This document shows positions 1 to 6,739 of a DNA stretch of 13,541 bases, piece by piece. The notes under the pieces are model-generated. The model was not told the origin of the DNA. It was given only the letters and a program-made list of their open reading frames with translations, and did no database searches. Source of the DNA: Euperipatoides rowelli (taxonomy: Eukaryota; Onychophora; Udeonychophora; Euonychophora; Peripatopsidae). A program made the translations under genes and the position numbers. The first letter of the stretch is position 1. Each line of letters opens with the position of its first letter. The stretch is from NCBI GenBank assembly GCA_003024985.2, contig PXIH01S0023029.1; one strand, given 5' to 3'.

Positions 1-611
1 TTTTGAATTAAGGTTGTGTCAGTTTAAAATTGTTAGCAAATTTAAAAAAAAAAATAAAAAATTGTTATTAAATTATGTAATAGGTGTGTATAGACTTGAA
101 CATAATCAGTAAAAAAAAAAAAAAGCAAAATGTGAACTTCTTTACGTTTATGCTATTATTATTATTTTTTTTAATGCCAAAATATATGTTTTTTAATGTA
201 GAATAGTTCTTGAACTTACCGGTATAAGGGTCATTGTTTAAACCAGCAAGTTTTTTTTTTTAAATAGTATTTCCTTTGGAAGTTCCAGATTGGAAAAAAA
301 GTTTTATACCTTTATATTCATCCTGACAAGAATAGCTAAAATGATGATGATGATCAAAAAAATTTCTTGTCTTTTCTTTATTATGTGAGATACGGATGTA
401 CAAAAATGGCCGCTAGCTTCGCCCACTAACAACTAGACTTATTGTATATGGTGTACTACCTCCTTATTTTTTTCTTACCTCCATATTTAATGTACAATTT
501 TTTGAAAATGTTATTTTCTCTTCATATTAAAATTTAAAAGGTATAGATAAAATGAGTATGAACACTCTAAACCAAAATATTACGATTTTGTTTCCCATTA
601 AAATTTTTTAA

Positions 612-917
612 ATGACTAGAAATATCAATATTTGCATAGATTTTTTTTTGTTGTTTAAAAAAAAAATTAAAAAAGGAACATTTGACATGTCAAAAGGAAA
701 AATAATCCAACATCTTAAAAAAATTGTAAATGAAAACAACGTTGAAAATAGATTGTACCGTACAATACATGAAAATAAGACTGCGGTCAAACAATTCCTT
801 TCAGTAAAAAATATAACCATAGGTGTAAGCCTTTTTACATTTTGTTTTTCTTATCACAATAAATTCATGAGATATAATAGTTTACTCAAATATAATATAC
901 ATTTTGTTTCATATTGA
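612..917 (+). pseudogene. Weak 101-codon ORF followed by an mRNA-like 3' end; possible retrocopy
   Basis: This is an unrecognised reading frame rich in Lys, Asn, Ile and Phe, as expected from AT-rich DNA. Its middle part, from an internal Met (MSKGKIIQHLKKIVNENN), looks somewhat more protein-like. The stop at 915-917 is followed within 10 bases by AATAAA (927-932) and, 16 bases later, by a 14-base A run (949-962). That is the spacing of a polyadenylated mRNA end, so a processed retrocopy is possible. No convincing target duplication was found, and a chance ORF is the main alternative. Confidence 0.15.
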
Positions 918-996
918 AATATAAAAAATAAAGTATTGAAATTACATTAAAAAAAAAAAAAAGGTTTCAATGATGCTAAAAAAAAAATATTTTAAC

Positions 997-997
<1 letters not shown>

Positions 998-1041
<44 letters not shown>
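998..1041 (+). repeat. Poly(A) tract of 44 bases
   Basis: This is an uninterrupted run of A, the longest homopolymer in the window. It lies shortly after a second A run at 949-962. It may be a retroposon tail or simple slippage expansion; the unique sequence before it is too short to identify a source. The exact length is prone to sequencing error. Confidence 0.85.
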
Positions 1042-1043
<2 letters not shown>

Positions 1044-1694
1044 ATTTCCTTTAAATTGTAAAAAAATAATTATCCACAAAATATAAATCATATTTTACAA
1101 GGCGAAACAATAAAAATTATAATATTAATCTCAAAATTGTAAATTCCATTAATTTTTTAAAATTGTTTTAAAATTTCTTTAGCAATAAAATAGAGCAATA
1201 ACGTAAAATCTTTTTTACACAATTAAAATGTAACTAAAATACTTCCAAATTGTTTACAGTATAATAACATTATTATAATCTTGAGAATTTGATAACTTTT
1301 AGAATATAAATTCTTATGAGAAAATTTAACTCAACGCTATTCCATTTATACAACTATGCGATGATATATTCCATTGCGGCTACAAGTAATACAAGCCAAT
1401 CTTATCCTATTTTATATTTTAAACAAGAAAAATACCATTTGTCACTTATGTTTATTTTTGGACCTTAAAATTCTTGTAATTAAGGGAATATCGTAATTTC
1501 TCCTTTACAAATGTTTTTCTAGTCCATATTAGAAACTTCACACAGAGGATAGTGAGGATGTGTTAGTATAGCGTATTACTCATTAACATTATCTTCTCGA
1601 TGGTTTTATTATGACAGAATAATACAAATTTTTAATATTTTTTAAAAAAAGAAAACATGTGTTTTTTGTTATTTACAAACTATTTACAATAACT

Positions 1695-1739
1695 GAAAAT
1701 ATTTATCAATTTTTCTTTGAAAAATTGATAAATATTTTC
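1695..1739. repeat. Perfect 21-bp stem with 3-base loop
   Basis: The left arm 1695-1715 (starts GAAAATATTTATC) is the exact reverse complement of 1719-1739, with loop TTT at 1716-1718. Pairing stops at 1694/1740. The stem is AT-rich. In RNA from either strand it would form a long unbroken hairpin. It could be a palindromic MITE remnant, a hairpin RNA or a replication-derived palindrome. Confidence 0.9.
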
Positions 1740-1749
1740 TTTTACAATG

Positions 1750-1852
1750 TCTATCCGAGGAAGCTCTCTCTCTCCTGATTCGAACCAGCGAACAACTTAG
1801 TCGCTGGAGCACCGAGTCAGAGAGCTTTACTAACTTGACGAGGCTCGCAGGC
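1750..1852 (-). repeat. tRNA-derived SINE-like fragment with B box
   Basis: On the minus strand the element carries GGTTCGAATC (1786-1777), a full Pol III B box. About 50 bases upstream is an A-box-like segment, GTTAGTAAAGC (about 1835-1824). The spacing suits a tRNA. It does not fold as a functional tRNA: the T stem does not pair, and the anticodon region is replaced by a CCAGCGA/TCGCTGG hairpin. A degenerate tRNA-derived SINE head or tRNA pseudogene fits best. No tail with other SINE parts was recognised. Confidence 0.45.
1761..1827. repeat. Compound stem-loop within the tRNA-like segment
   Basis: Three nested pairings are visible: AAGCTCT (1761-1767) with AGAGCTT (1821-1827); CTGATTCG (1775-1782) with CGAGTCAG (1813-1820), one G-T mismatch; and CCAGCGA (1785-1791) with TCGCTGG (1801-1807) around the loop ACAACTTAG. 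About 22 pairs form over 67 bases, with a CTCTCTC bulge on the left side. Confidence 0.8.
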
Positions 1853-1854
1853 CT

Positions 1855-1878
1855 AATAAAACAAATTTTTGTTTTATT
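1855..1878. repeat. 11-bp perfect stem-loop AATAAAACAAA / TTTGTTTTATT
   Basis: Arms 1855-1865 and 1868-1878 are exact reverse complements separated by two T. It lies immediately right of the tRNA-like segment and is the third stem-loop of the cluster. Confidence 0.85.
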
Positions 1879-2155
1879 GTTGAATTAAATGATATTTTTT
1901 TAATAAGAGTAAAGGATAAAAAATAATCCAGTTAAGAAATAATTCTTAATAACGTTATAAAAAACTGTAATCAATTTGAAAATAAAAATTGTTGCATTTT
2001 AATAGATTAAGAAGGTTTTATATTATTACTAAAAAACCAATAATAATAAATCTAGAAGGATGTATAAGTTACATTGATGAAAAGTTGAATACTATTAACA
2101 CTAGGAGGGGCTGGTGTTCTTCTGTTTCTTGTTAAATGTAGATGCCTAATGATTT
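1879..2155. other. AT-rich stretch, nothing recognised
   Basis: I see no ORF, repeat or structured element of note between the stem-loop cluster and the proposed poly(A) signal at 2156. It could still belong to a longer 3' UTR of the cyclase gene. Confidence 0.4.
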
Positions 2156-2765
2156 TTTATTGAAATATCTGGTACTATTTGATTCAAGTTTTTAAGTTTT
2201 GGTGTGAAAACCAGAAATCTAAGGTATGCATCATAAAATCTAGACAGAAATATAGCAGGGCTACTCTGACAGCGGATTTTGTAAACTTCTAAAACAAATA
2301 TTTTTGAACATTTTGAAATACATTAGGCTCTGAAATTATATTCGTTAAAATAACATCTGTCAGATAATATAAGAATAAAAAAAANTCCATTTAATTTTAA
2401 GATTTTCATAAAATCAGAGAAGAAACTCAGGTAATGCTTAATTAGATTTCAGCCAAATTACCTGGGAAACAACAATAACAAAAAAATATGAATGTTTATG
2501 CTATATCATTTAACCGTATTATTGTCTCATAATCCTCACAATTATTCCATTATTATAATGATTTTAAAAATAGAATGCATTCTATTTTTTAGGCATGTTC
2601 CAAATGAAACAAAATAAAAAAAAAACAAACAATTGGAAAATGTCCAGCTCTCGTTTAACAAAAGGCTCAGCTTTAAAAGTCAAAAATTCAAATTTGAAAG
2701 TTTTTTTCAAATTTACCCCTAATGCTGGACCACTTAAGAGAGACACCAAGATAATAATCCTATAG
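2156..2765 (-). other. Probable 3' UTR of the cyclase gene
   Basis: The minus-strand stop codon is TAA at 2768-2766. Downstream the sequence is AT-rich and non-coding. Candidate polyadenylation signals in transcript orientation are ATTAAA at 2395-2390 and the canonical AATAAA at 2161-2156. Which of these is used, if either, cannot be told from sequence, so the left limit is only a proposal. The stretch also holds a 24-bp palindrome at 2566-2589 and an undetermined base at 2385. Confidence 0.45.
2566..2589. repeat. Perfect 24-bp palindrome in the 3' UTR
   Basis: The sequence reads AAAAATAGAATG followed by its exact reverse complement CATTCTATTTTT, with no loop. It lies about 180 bases after the cyclase stop codon in transcript orientation. 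In RNA it could form a short hairpin or allow dimer pairing. Chance is possible in AT-rich DNA, but a perfect 24-mer is noticeable. Confidence 0.9.
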
Positions 2766-5162
2766 TTATAAAGGTTCCTCATCACCTTCTTCTTCCTCTT
2801 CAGTAAAATGTTCGCTATCATGTAGACCAAAACTTCGATGAATATTATCAGCTACAGTCCGAATATCTCCCTCTACACTAATATCATCAAATATATCAAT
2901 TTCGATGTCACTAATTGGCTCAGCATGGAAGATATCATCATCGCTCATCATACCAGGATAATAATTTTCGTATTCAGAGTCATAGCTGGTTTGATTAATC
3001 GAATCCAGACTAAGGGCCTGATCACTTTCAAAAAATCGGCTGCTGGCCCGAGAAGACATGCTAGTGTCATCCAGGTCACCATCATGACCCGGATCATTTA
3101 TCAGCGAGTTCAGGTCACTTAATGCCCCCTCCTGGTCCGTTAACACACCAACATTTTCCAAAGAAGCATTGTCGACAGACCCAGTTTCTATATCTACTGA
3201 AGCATAACTTTGATCGGCAGAAAAGTTGTCTGTATCAGTAACTGGGTAATCGCTTTCATCTTCGGTGTCATGTAGTGGGTTATGCTGAGGTGGACTAGTG
3301 CCTAAACATGAAGCATCACTATCAATGTTTTCATATTCAGTCTCATCTAGTAAACTGCAACTCTGCAAAACTTTATCAGTATGAGCTTTTAATCGATCTA
3401 CTATGTCAATATCATCTAGTGGGAACTTAAATGCTAGCAATCCCTTAGTTTGCACATGTGGACTACTTTCAACAGAGTCTGTATTTTTCAACGTCTCCTC
3501 ACTAGGTGCATAGAATGGAGTATCAACTATAGGTAATGTTAAATCATCACTTTTTATCTCTATATTATTGCCAAAACTATGAGAAGTATGAGGAAATGTT
3601 GACTTTTTTTTGTTAGATGGAATTTCATTAGAGTCCAATAAATGCGCTCCAGATATTTTAGTTGGTAAACTATGACTACTATTACTCGATTTATCCCTAG
3701 TATCTTTGTTAGGAACTTGTAAACTTGTCTCACCTAATTCAGCGAGCACTTGATTCACACATTCTAGCTCATGAGGGGGAATACGAGCTGGAGTATCCCT
3801 ACGTGGTAGAATTGTTGGTCCACCTCCTGCAAAACTATTCCTAGGAGATACAGTTTTGGAAGGACTATTCATTGCTTGGGTTCCTTTTAATGATCCTCTA
3901 CTACCAAAACTATTTCTTGATGAGGCAAGGGATTTTCTATATTCTCTCTTCTCTTCTGGAGTACTTCTTAAATGGCTTTCTTCTTTCCTATTTTTGTGAG
4001 TTTTTAATGACCCTGTCATTTCCTTTTGCAATTGATTTAAAGCAATAATCTCAGGAGGTGAATTTTCATCTGGAGGAAGGGAGGATCTTTTATTTGATAA
4101 GTTTGATGTGCTTCCTTTTTGCTCAGAGTTAATAGATCCATCTTTGGGGAGGCTCCTTTTAAAAGGTCCATCATCAGGGATTTTTGGCGGTAAAGCTCTA
4201 AGCTTACTGTCATCAGTCATATTTGATCTTTTCTGGACATTTTCCTTAACAGGACATGCAACAATCAATGATTGGGGTTCTTCATTAATTGTACAAATGT
4301 GGGTTTCTGGAATTGTTTCTTCAATTAAGGCTCCTTTGGGAATATTTCTGAAAGGTAAATTCTTTCGATGGAGAGCACTGGGGCTGTCAATCTTAAATGG
4401 CACACTATTTTTTGGCAAATAATTTCTTACACTACTAGATCTTACAGGTGGACCAGGAGGATAACAATTCTTTAGAGACTCCCAACTAGGTGTGCTGGAC
4501 TCGCTGCTTTCTGTTGATGGTTGAGTCTTTCTTATGATGCTCTCCCTAGGTGGTGTGAATTGAAAGTTTGATGATGAAAAGCTATCATAATAGGGCTTCT
4601 TAATTGACCCTCCTCTGAATGTTTCGATTACTGGCATTGCTCGATGATAACTCTGAGGTGAACCAGAACTTGTGAACTGAAAATCTTTCATTCGTTGTAA
4701 ACTTTCCCTAGAAGGTGCTCTTCCTTGAAGGCTTTCTTTTGAAGATGCTCGAGATGATAACTCAGCAATTTCAGATACACGTGGTAGACTTCCTCTCGAG
4801 GATATTTTGGAGAGAATTCCATTAGGATATCGAAATACTGCTTTTTTATCCAGTTTGAAAGAACTCAGGCGATCCTGAGATGAATCTGTATCTGTTGAAC
4901 TCTCACTATAATTCAAACCTGCATTTTTCTCTTTTACCTTGGAGGACAGTTCGTTTAGGAATCCTGGAGGCATCATTCCTGAGGGACCCGGGGCCTGGAC
5001 TACTTTCTTCTTGTCATTATCAAGATCTTCTCCAGGCTGCGGTGGAGGTTTACGTCCCATCAGGAAGTATGTCGTCATTTCTCCTTTGCCCTTCACATTC
5101 ACCTTTCCTCGACACTGAAAGTCATAAACTGATTTCAGAACTTTATAGACTTCTTCTGTCAC
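2766..5162 (-). CDS. rut: Terminal coding exon of an ADCY1/rutabaga-type adenylyl cyclase (end of C2 domain plus long disordered tail)
   Basis: The exon encodes the last 798 residues of a membrane adenylyl cyclase, which makes cAMP from ATP. Seen: residues 1-37 form the end of the C2 catalytic domain, starting VTEEVYKVL and containing CRGKV, VKGKGEM and TYFL-GR. This pattern fits ADCY1 (VTEEV...CRGKV-VKGKGEM-TYFL-GR) better than ADCY9, ADCY3 or ADCY8. Lys24, the first lysine of VKGKG, matches the ATP-phosphate contact Lys1065 of the mammalian IIC2 structure. Residues 38-798 are low-complexity tail: Ser/Arg-rich stretches at about 100-160 and 400-450 with repeated S-R/K-x-S-L and RxxS sites, proline-rich patches near 235-240 and 325-330, and an acidic end (about 605-798) finishing in a Glu/Asp run. 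The first codon is GTG (Val), directly after a splice acceptor, so this is not a translation start. The membrane segments, C1 domain and calmodulin site lie in exons outside the window. Known: rutabaga is a calcium/calmodulin-responsive cyclase needed for learning in flies. Class assignment is firm; subtype is likely. Confidence 0.88.
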   Translation of the reverse strand: MTEEVYKVLKSVYDFQCRGKVNVKGKGEMTTYFLMGRKPPPQPGEDLDNDKKKVVQAPGPSGMMPPGFLNELSSKVKEKNAGLNYSESSTDTDSSQDRLSSFKLDKKAVFRYPNGILSKISSRGSLPRVSEIAELSSRASSKESLQGRAPSRESLQRMKDFQFTSSGSPQSYHRAMPVIETFRGGSIKKPYYDSFSSSNFQFTPPRESIIRKTQPSTESSESSTPSWESLKNCYPPGPPVRSSSVRNYLPKNSVPFKIDSPSALHRKNLPFRNIPKGALIEETIPETHICTINEEPQSLIVACPVKENVQKRSNMTDDSKLRALPPKIPDDGPFKRSLPKDGSINSEQKGSTSNLSNKRSSLPPDENSPPEIIALNQLQKEMTGSLKTHKNRKEESHLRSTPEEKREYRKSLASSRNSFGSRGSLKGTQAMNSPSKTVSPRNSFAGGGPTILPRRDTPARIPPHELECVNQVLAELGETSLQVPNKDTRDKSSNSSHSLPTKISGAHLLDSNEIPSNKKKSTFPHTSHSFGNNIEIKSDDLTLPIVDTPFYAPSEETLKNTDSVESSPHVQTKGLLAFKFPLDDIDIVDRLKAHTDKVLQSCSLLDETEYENIDSDASCLGTSPPQHNPLHDTEDESDYPVTDTDNFSADQSYASVDIETGSVDNASLENVGVLTDQEGALSDLNSLINDPGHDGDLDDTSMSSRASSRFFESDQALSLDSINQTSYDSEYENYYPGMMSDDDIFHAEPISDIEIDIFDDISVEGDIRTVADNIHRSFGLHDSEHFTEEEEEGDEEPL

Positions 5163-5190
5163 CTGAACATAAATAAAAGAAAAAGATTAA
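5163..5190 (-). other. 3' splice site (polypyrimidine tract and CAG) of the cyclase terminal exon
   Basis: On the minus strand a T-rich tract (CTTTTTCTTTTATTTATG) runs into TTCAG and then directly into GTG ACA GAA. The reading frame upstream of the CAG reaches a TAA within nine codons, so the coding sequence must enter here by splicing. The exon starts in phase 0 with Val. No branch point was assigned. Confidence 0.88.
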
Positions 5191-5828
5191 TTATTGGCTG
5201 TATTGATTAATTAGATTGATACATTTAAATACTAGCATACACTAGATGATAAATAATAATAATAATACTGTAATCATTAATATTTAACATTACCCATGCA
5301 GGATTTTTAGAAATGTTGATAAAACTCTAACTTATTTTATATTATTGCTCCAACAGGTACAACATTAGCCAAAAAACATGCTAAACTGAATACAATGCTG
5401 ATTGAAGATATTGCTAAAAAAATATGTACAGTGCAAGCAATTTGCAAACATGTTCATCCTATTTCAATTTTTCAATGTCTTTGTCTATTGCAAAGTGAAA
5501 TAAAATTCAACCTACATATAGGAATGAGAAATTTTATAGGAAATGTTTCTATATTACTTAAAAAAAAGGCGGCGTTTTTAGTTTAAAATAAGATAATACA
5601 ACTTATACAATAAAATTAATATAGTTACCGGTACCATATAGGAGGGGATTTGATTTTTATGTACCGTATAGATCTATTGTCATAAATAACAATTCTGAGC
5701 ATCATTTTATATTATCAGATAATTCGAGAGATCATTGCCATAAAATTTTGTTGAATATAGAAAAATTGCAAGACATAATAAATTTGTTTTCATAGAAATG
5801 TAAAAATATGGAATTGTCTTTTGAAATG
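5191..5828. other. AT-rich intron DNA, no gene
   Basis: It contains a short AAT-type repeat near 5252-5266 and a 63-codon frame (5395-5586) that has no recognisable motif and is best treated as chance. GTACCGGTAC-like palindromic bits occur near 5627-5636. Confidence 0.5.
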
Positions 5829-6138
5829 ATATAAGCCAGGGGTATCCAATCAGTCGTAAGGGTGTCACGTTTCAAAAGCAAACATATTAGAATATTTTCT
5901 ACATTCAAAGTTTGAATATATTTCTAAAAAATAAAGTAAGCATACCTATATACAAGCACTACAAATGACTATTCTCGGGGAATAGAGTTAACTTGAAATC
6001 AAATGAGTAGATATATTGACAGCTTTGTGAATATAACAAAAGAATACTCTCAACTCTACTGGGTGTCACAATTTTTTTTGTTTTTCATACCGTCAGAGTG
6101 TCGCAACAGAAACAAGTTTGGTAACCAATGATATATGC
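5829..6138. repeat. Imperfect 8-bp target site duplication flanking the old hAT element
   Basis: ATATAAGC on the left and ATATATGC on the right match at 7 of 8 bases, directly abutting the element ends. Confidence 0.55.
5837..6130. mobile_element. Old non-autonomous hAT element (294 bp)
   Basis: The left end reads CAGGGGTATCCAATC. The right end, reverse-complemented, reads CATTGGTTACCAAAC, matching at 11 of 15 positions. Both resemble the CAGGGGT-type and CAGTGGTTCCCAAAC-type ends of animal hAT (Charlie/Buster-like) elements, and GAGTGTCGCAAC near the right end is also typical of them. The flanks are ATATAAGC (5829-5836) and ATATATGC (6131-6138), an 8-bp duplication with one mismatch that fits the nnnTAnnn Buster-type consensus. 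No coding remnant is seen, and the decay suggests an old insertion. Confidence 0.62.
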
Positions 6139-6402
6139 TGTGTACCACAATCTCATCATTAAAAAAAAAAATGGATAAATACTTTGTTTTCAAAAAAATG
6201 GAGGATAGTGAGATAAATACTTGTATCTAGATAAATATTTTTTTTGTTGCCTCTTGTTTAATAAGTCAATAGACTTTTACACAATCAATTCTAAATAAAT
6301 AAATATATTTTCACAGTTACTTAAGAGTTACATATTTTAGGGGAAAAACAAACTAATTTCGAATATGCTCTATACATATTCAAAAAAAATCTCTCAATAT
6401 TA
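6139..6402. other. AT-rich intron DNA, no gene
   Basis: Loose repeats of GATAAATACTT-like units occur at about 6174-6238. Nothing else is recognised. Confidence 0.45.
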
Positions 6403-6566
6403 GGCAGAGGCATACCAAGGGGGAGAGCGTTCCATCCCGGGTTACACCATGGGAGGAGGGGAGGGGAGCCAAAAAACATTTTTTTTACAGGTGGTGGTGG
6501 GTGGATGGAGCAGGGGGAGTGCAGGGTATATGGGGTGTGAGGGTCTGGGGTTGGGTGGGGCAGGGG
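6403..6566 (+). repeat. G-rich island with a possible repeat terminus and quadruplex-forming runs
   Basis: The plus strand changes abruptly from AT-rich to purine/G-rich. It opens with CAGAGGCATACCAAGGGGGA (6403-6422), resembling a CAGAGGCGTA-type terminus common in animal hAT-like repeats, followed by CATCCCGGGTTACACCATGG. Then come GGGAGGAGGGGAGGGG (6451-6466) and a long series of G runs (6532-6566) with six separate runs of three or more G and loops of one to five bases, sufficient for a four-tetrad-strand quadruplex. I found no matching right terminus, so a truncated element is inference. The long minus-strand frame here is a by-product of the G bias. Confidence 0.6.
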
Positions 6567-6656
6567 TGCAAATAAAGTCATCTGTTCTTGAATGTTTGTT
6601 AAATTTTGATTGTAATGAAATTTTATTGAATTATGACAGTCAACAAAATGTATAAA

Positions 6657-6738
6657 CAACTAAAAAAAAGCTTATCAAAATAAGACAGTAAGTCAACTAA
6701 ACATCAACAACTAAAAAAAAAAAAGGCTTATCAAAATA
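6657..6738 (+). repeat. Short direct duplication CAACTAAAA...GCTTATCAAAATA
   Basis: The unit CAAC-TA(n)-GCTTATCAAAATA occurs at 6657-6682 and again at 6708-6737, differing mainly in the length of its A run and one extra G. It is a local duplication of about 50 bases, probably slippage or a repeat remnant. Confidence 0.7.
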
Positions 6739-6739
6739 T

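Larger units (their letters stand above)
1..1690. other. AT-rich intergenic stretch, no convincing gene
   Basis: Apart from the weak ORF at 612-917 I see no coding or RNA gene. The stretch contains several homopolymer A/T tracts (for example 111-124 and 998-1041), a short ATG/GAT triplet repeat near 341-355, and one small GC-richer patch at 406-424 (ATGGCCGCTAGCTTCGCCC) of unknown meaning. Confidence 0.5.

Noticed and set aside
1750-1852. Functional tRNA gene
   Set aside because: The B box is good, but the T stem and acceptor stem do not pair and no normal anticodon arm forms, so only a tRNA-derived fragment can be supported.
2582-2830. Minus-strand frame overlapping the end of the cyclase CDS
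   Set aside because: It is out of frame with the cyclase, rich in Lys/Phe/Leu from AT-rich UTR, and has no motif.
2838-3122. Plus-strand open frame inside the cyclase exon
   Set aside because: It is a shadow of the minus-strand coding exon; the same applies to frames at 4108-4422 and 4880-5176.
2766-5162. Assignment of the cyclase to the ADCY9/Ac13E class
   Set aside because: YDF and VNVKGKG resemble ADCY9, but VTEEV, CRGKV and KGKGEM-TYFL-GR together fit ADCY1/rutabaga better.
6321-6659. 112-codon minus-strand frame rich in Pro and His
   Set aside because: It is produced by the C-rich complement of the G island; its low-complexity proline runs are not evidence of a protein. The plus-strand frame at 6449-6655 is rejected for the same reason.
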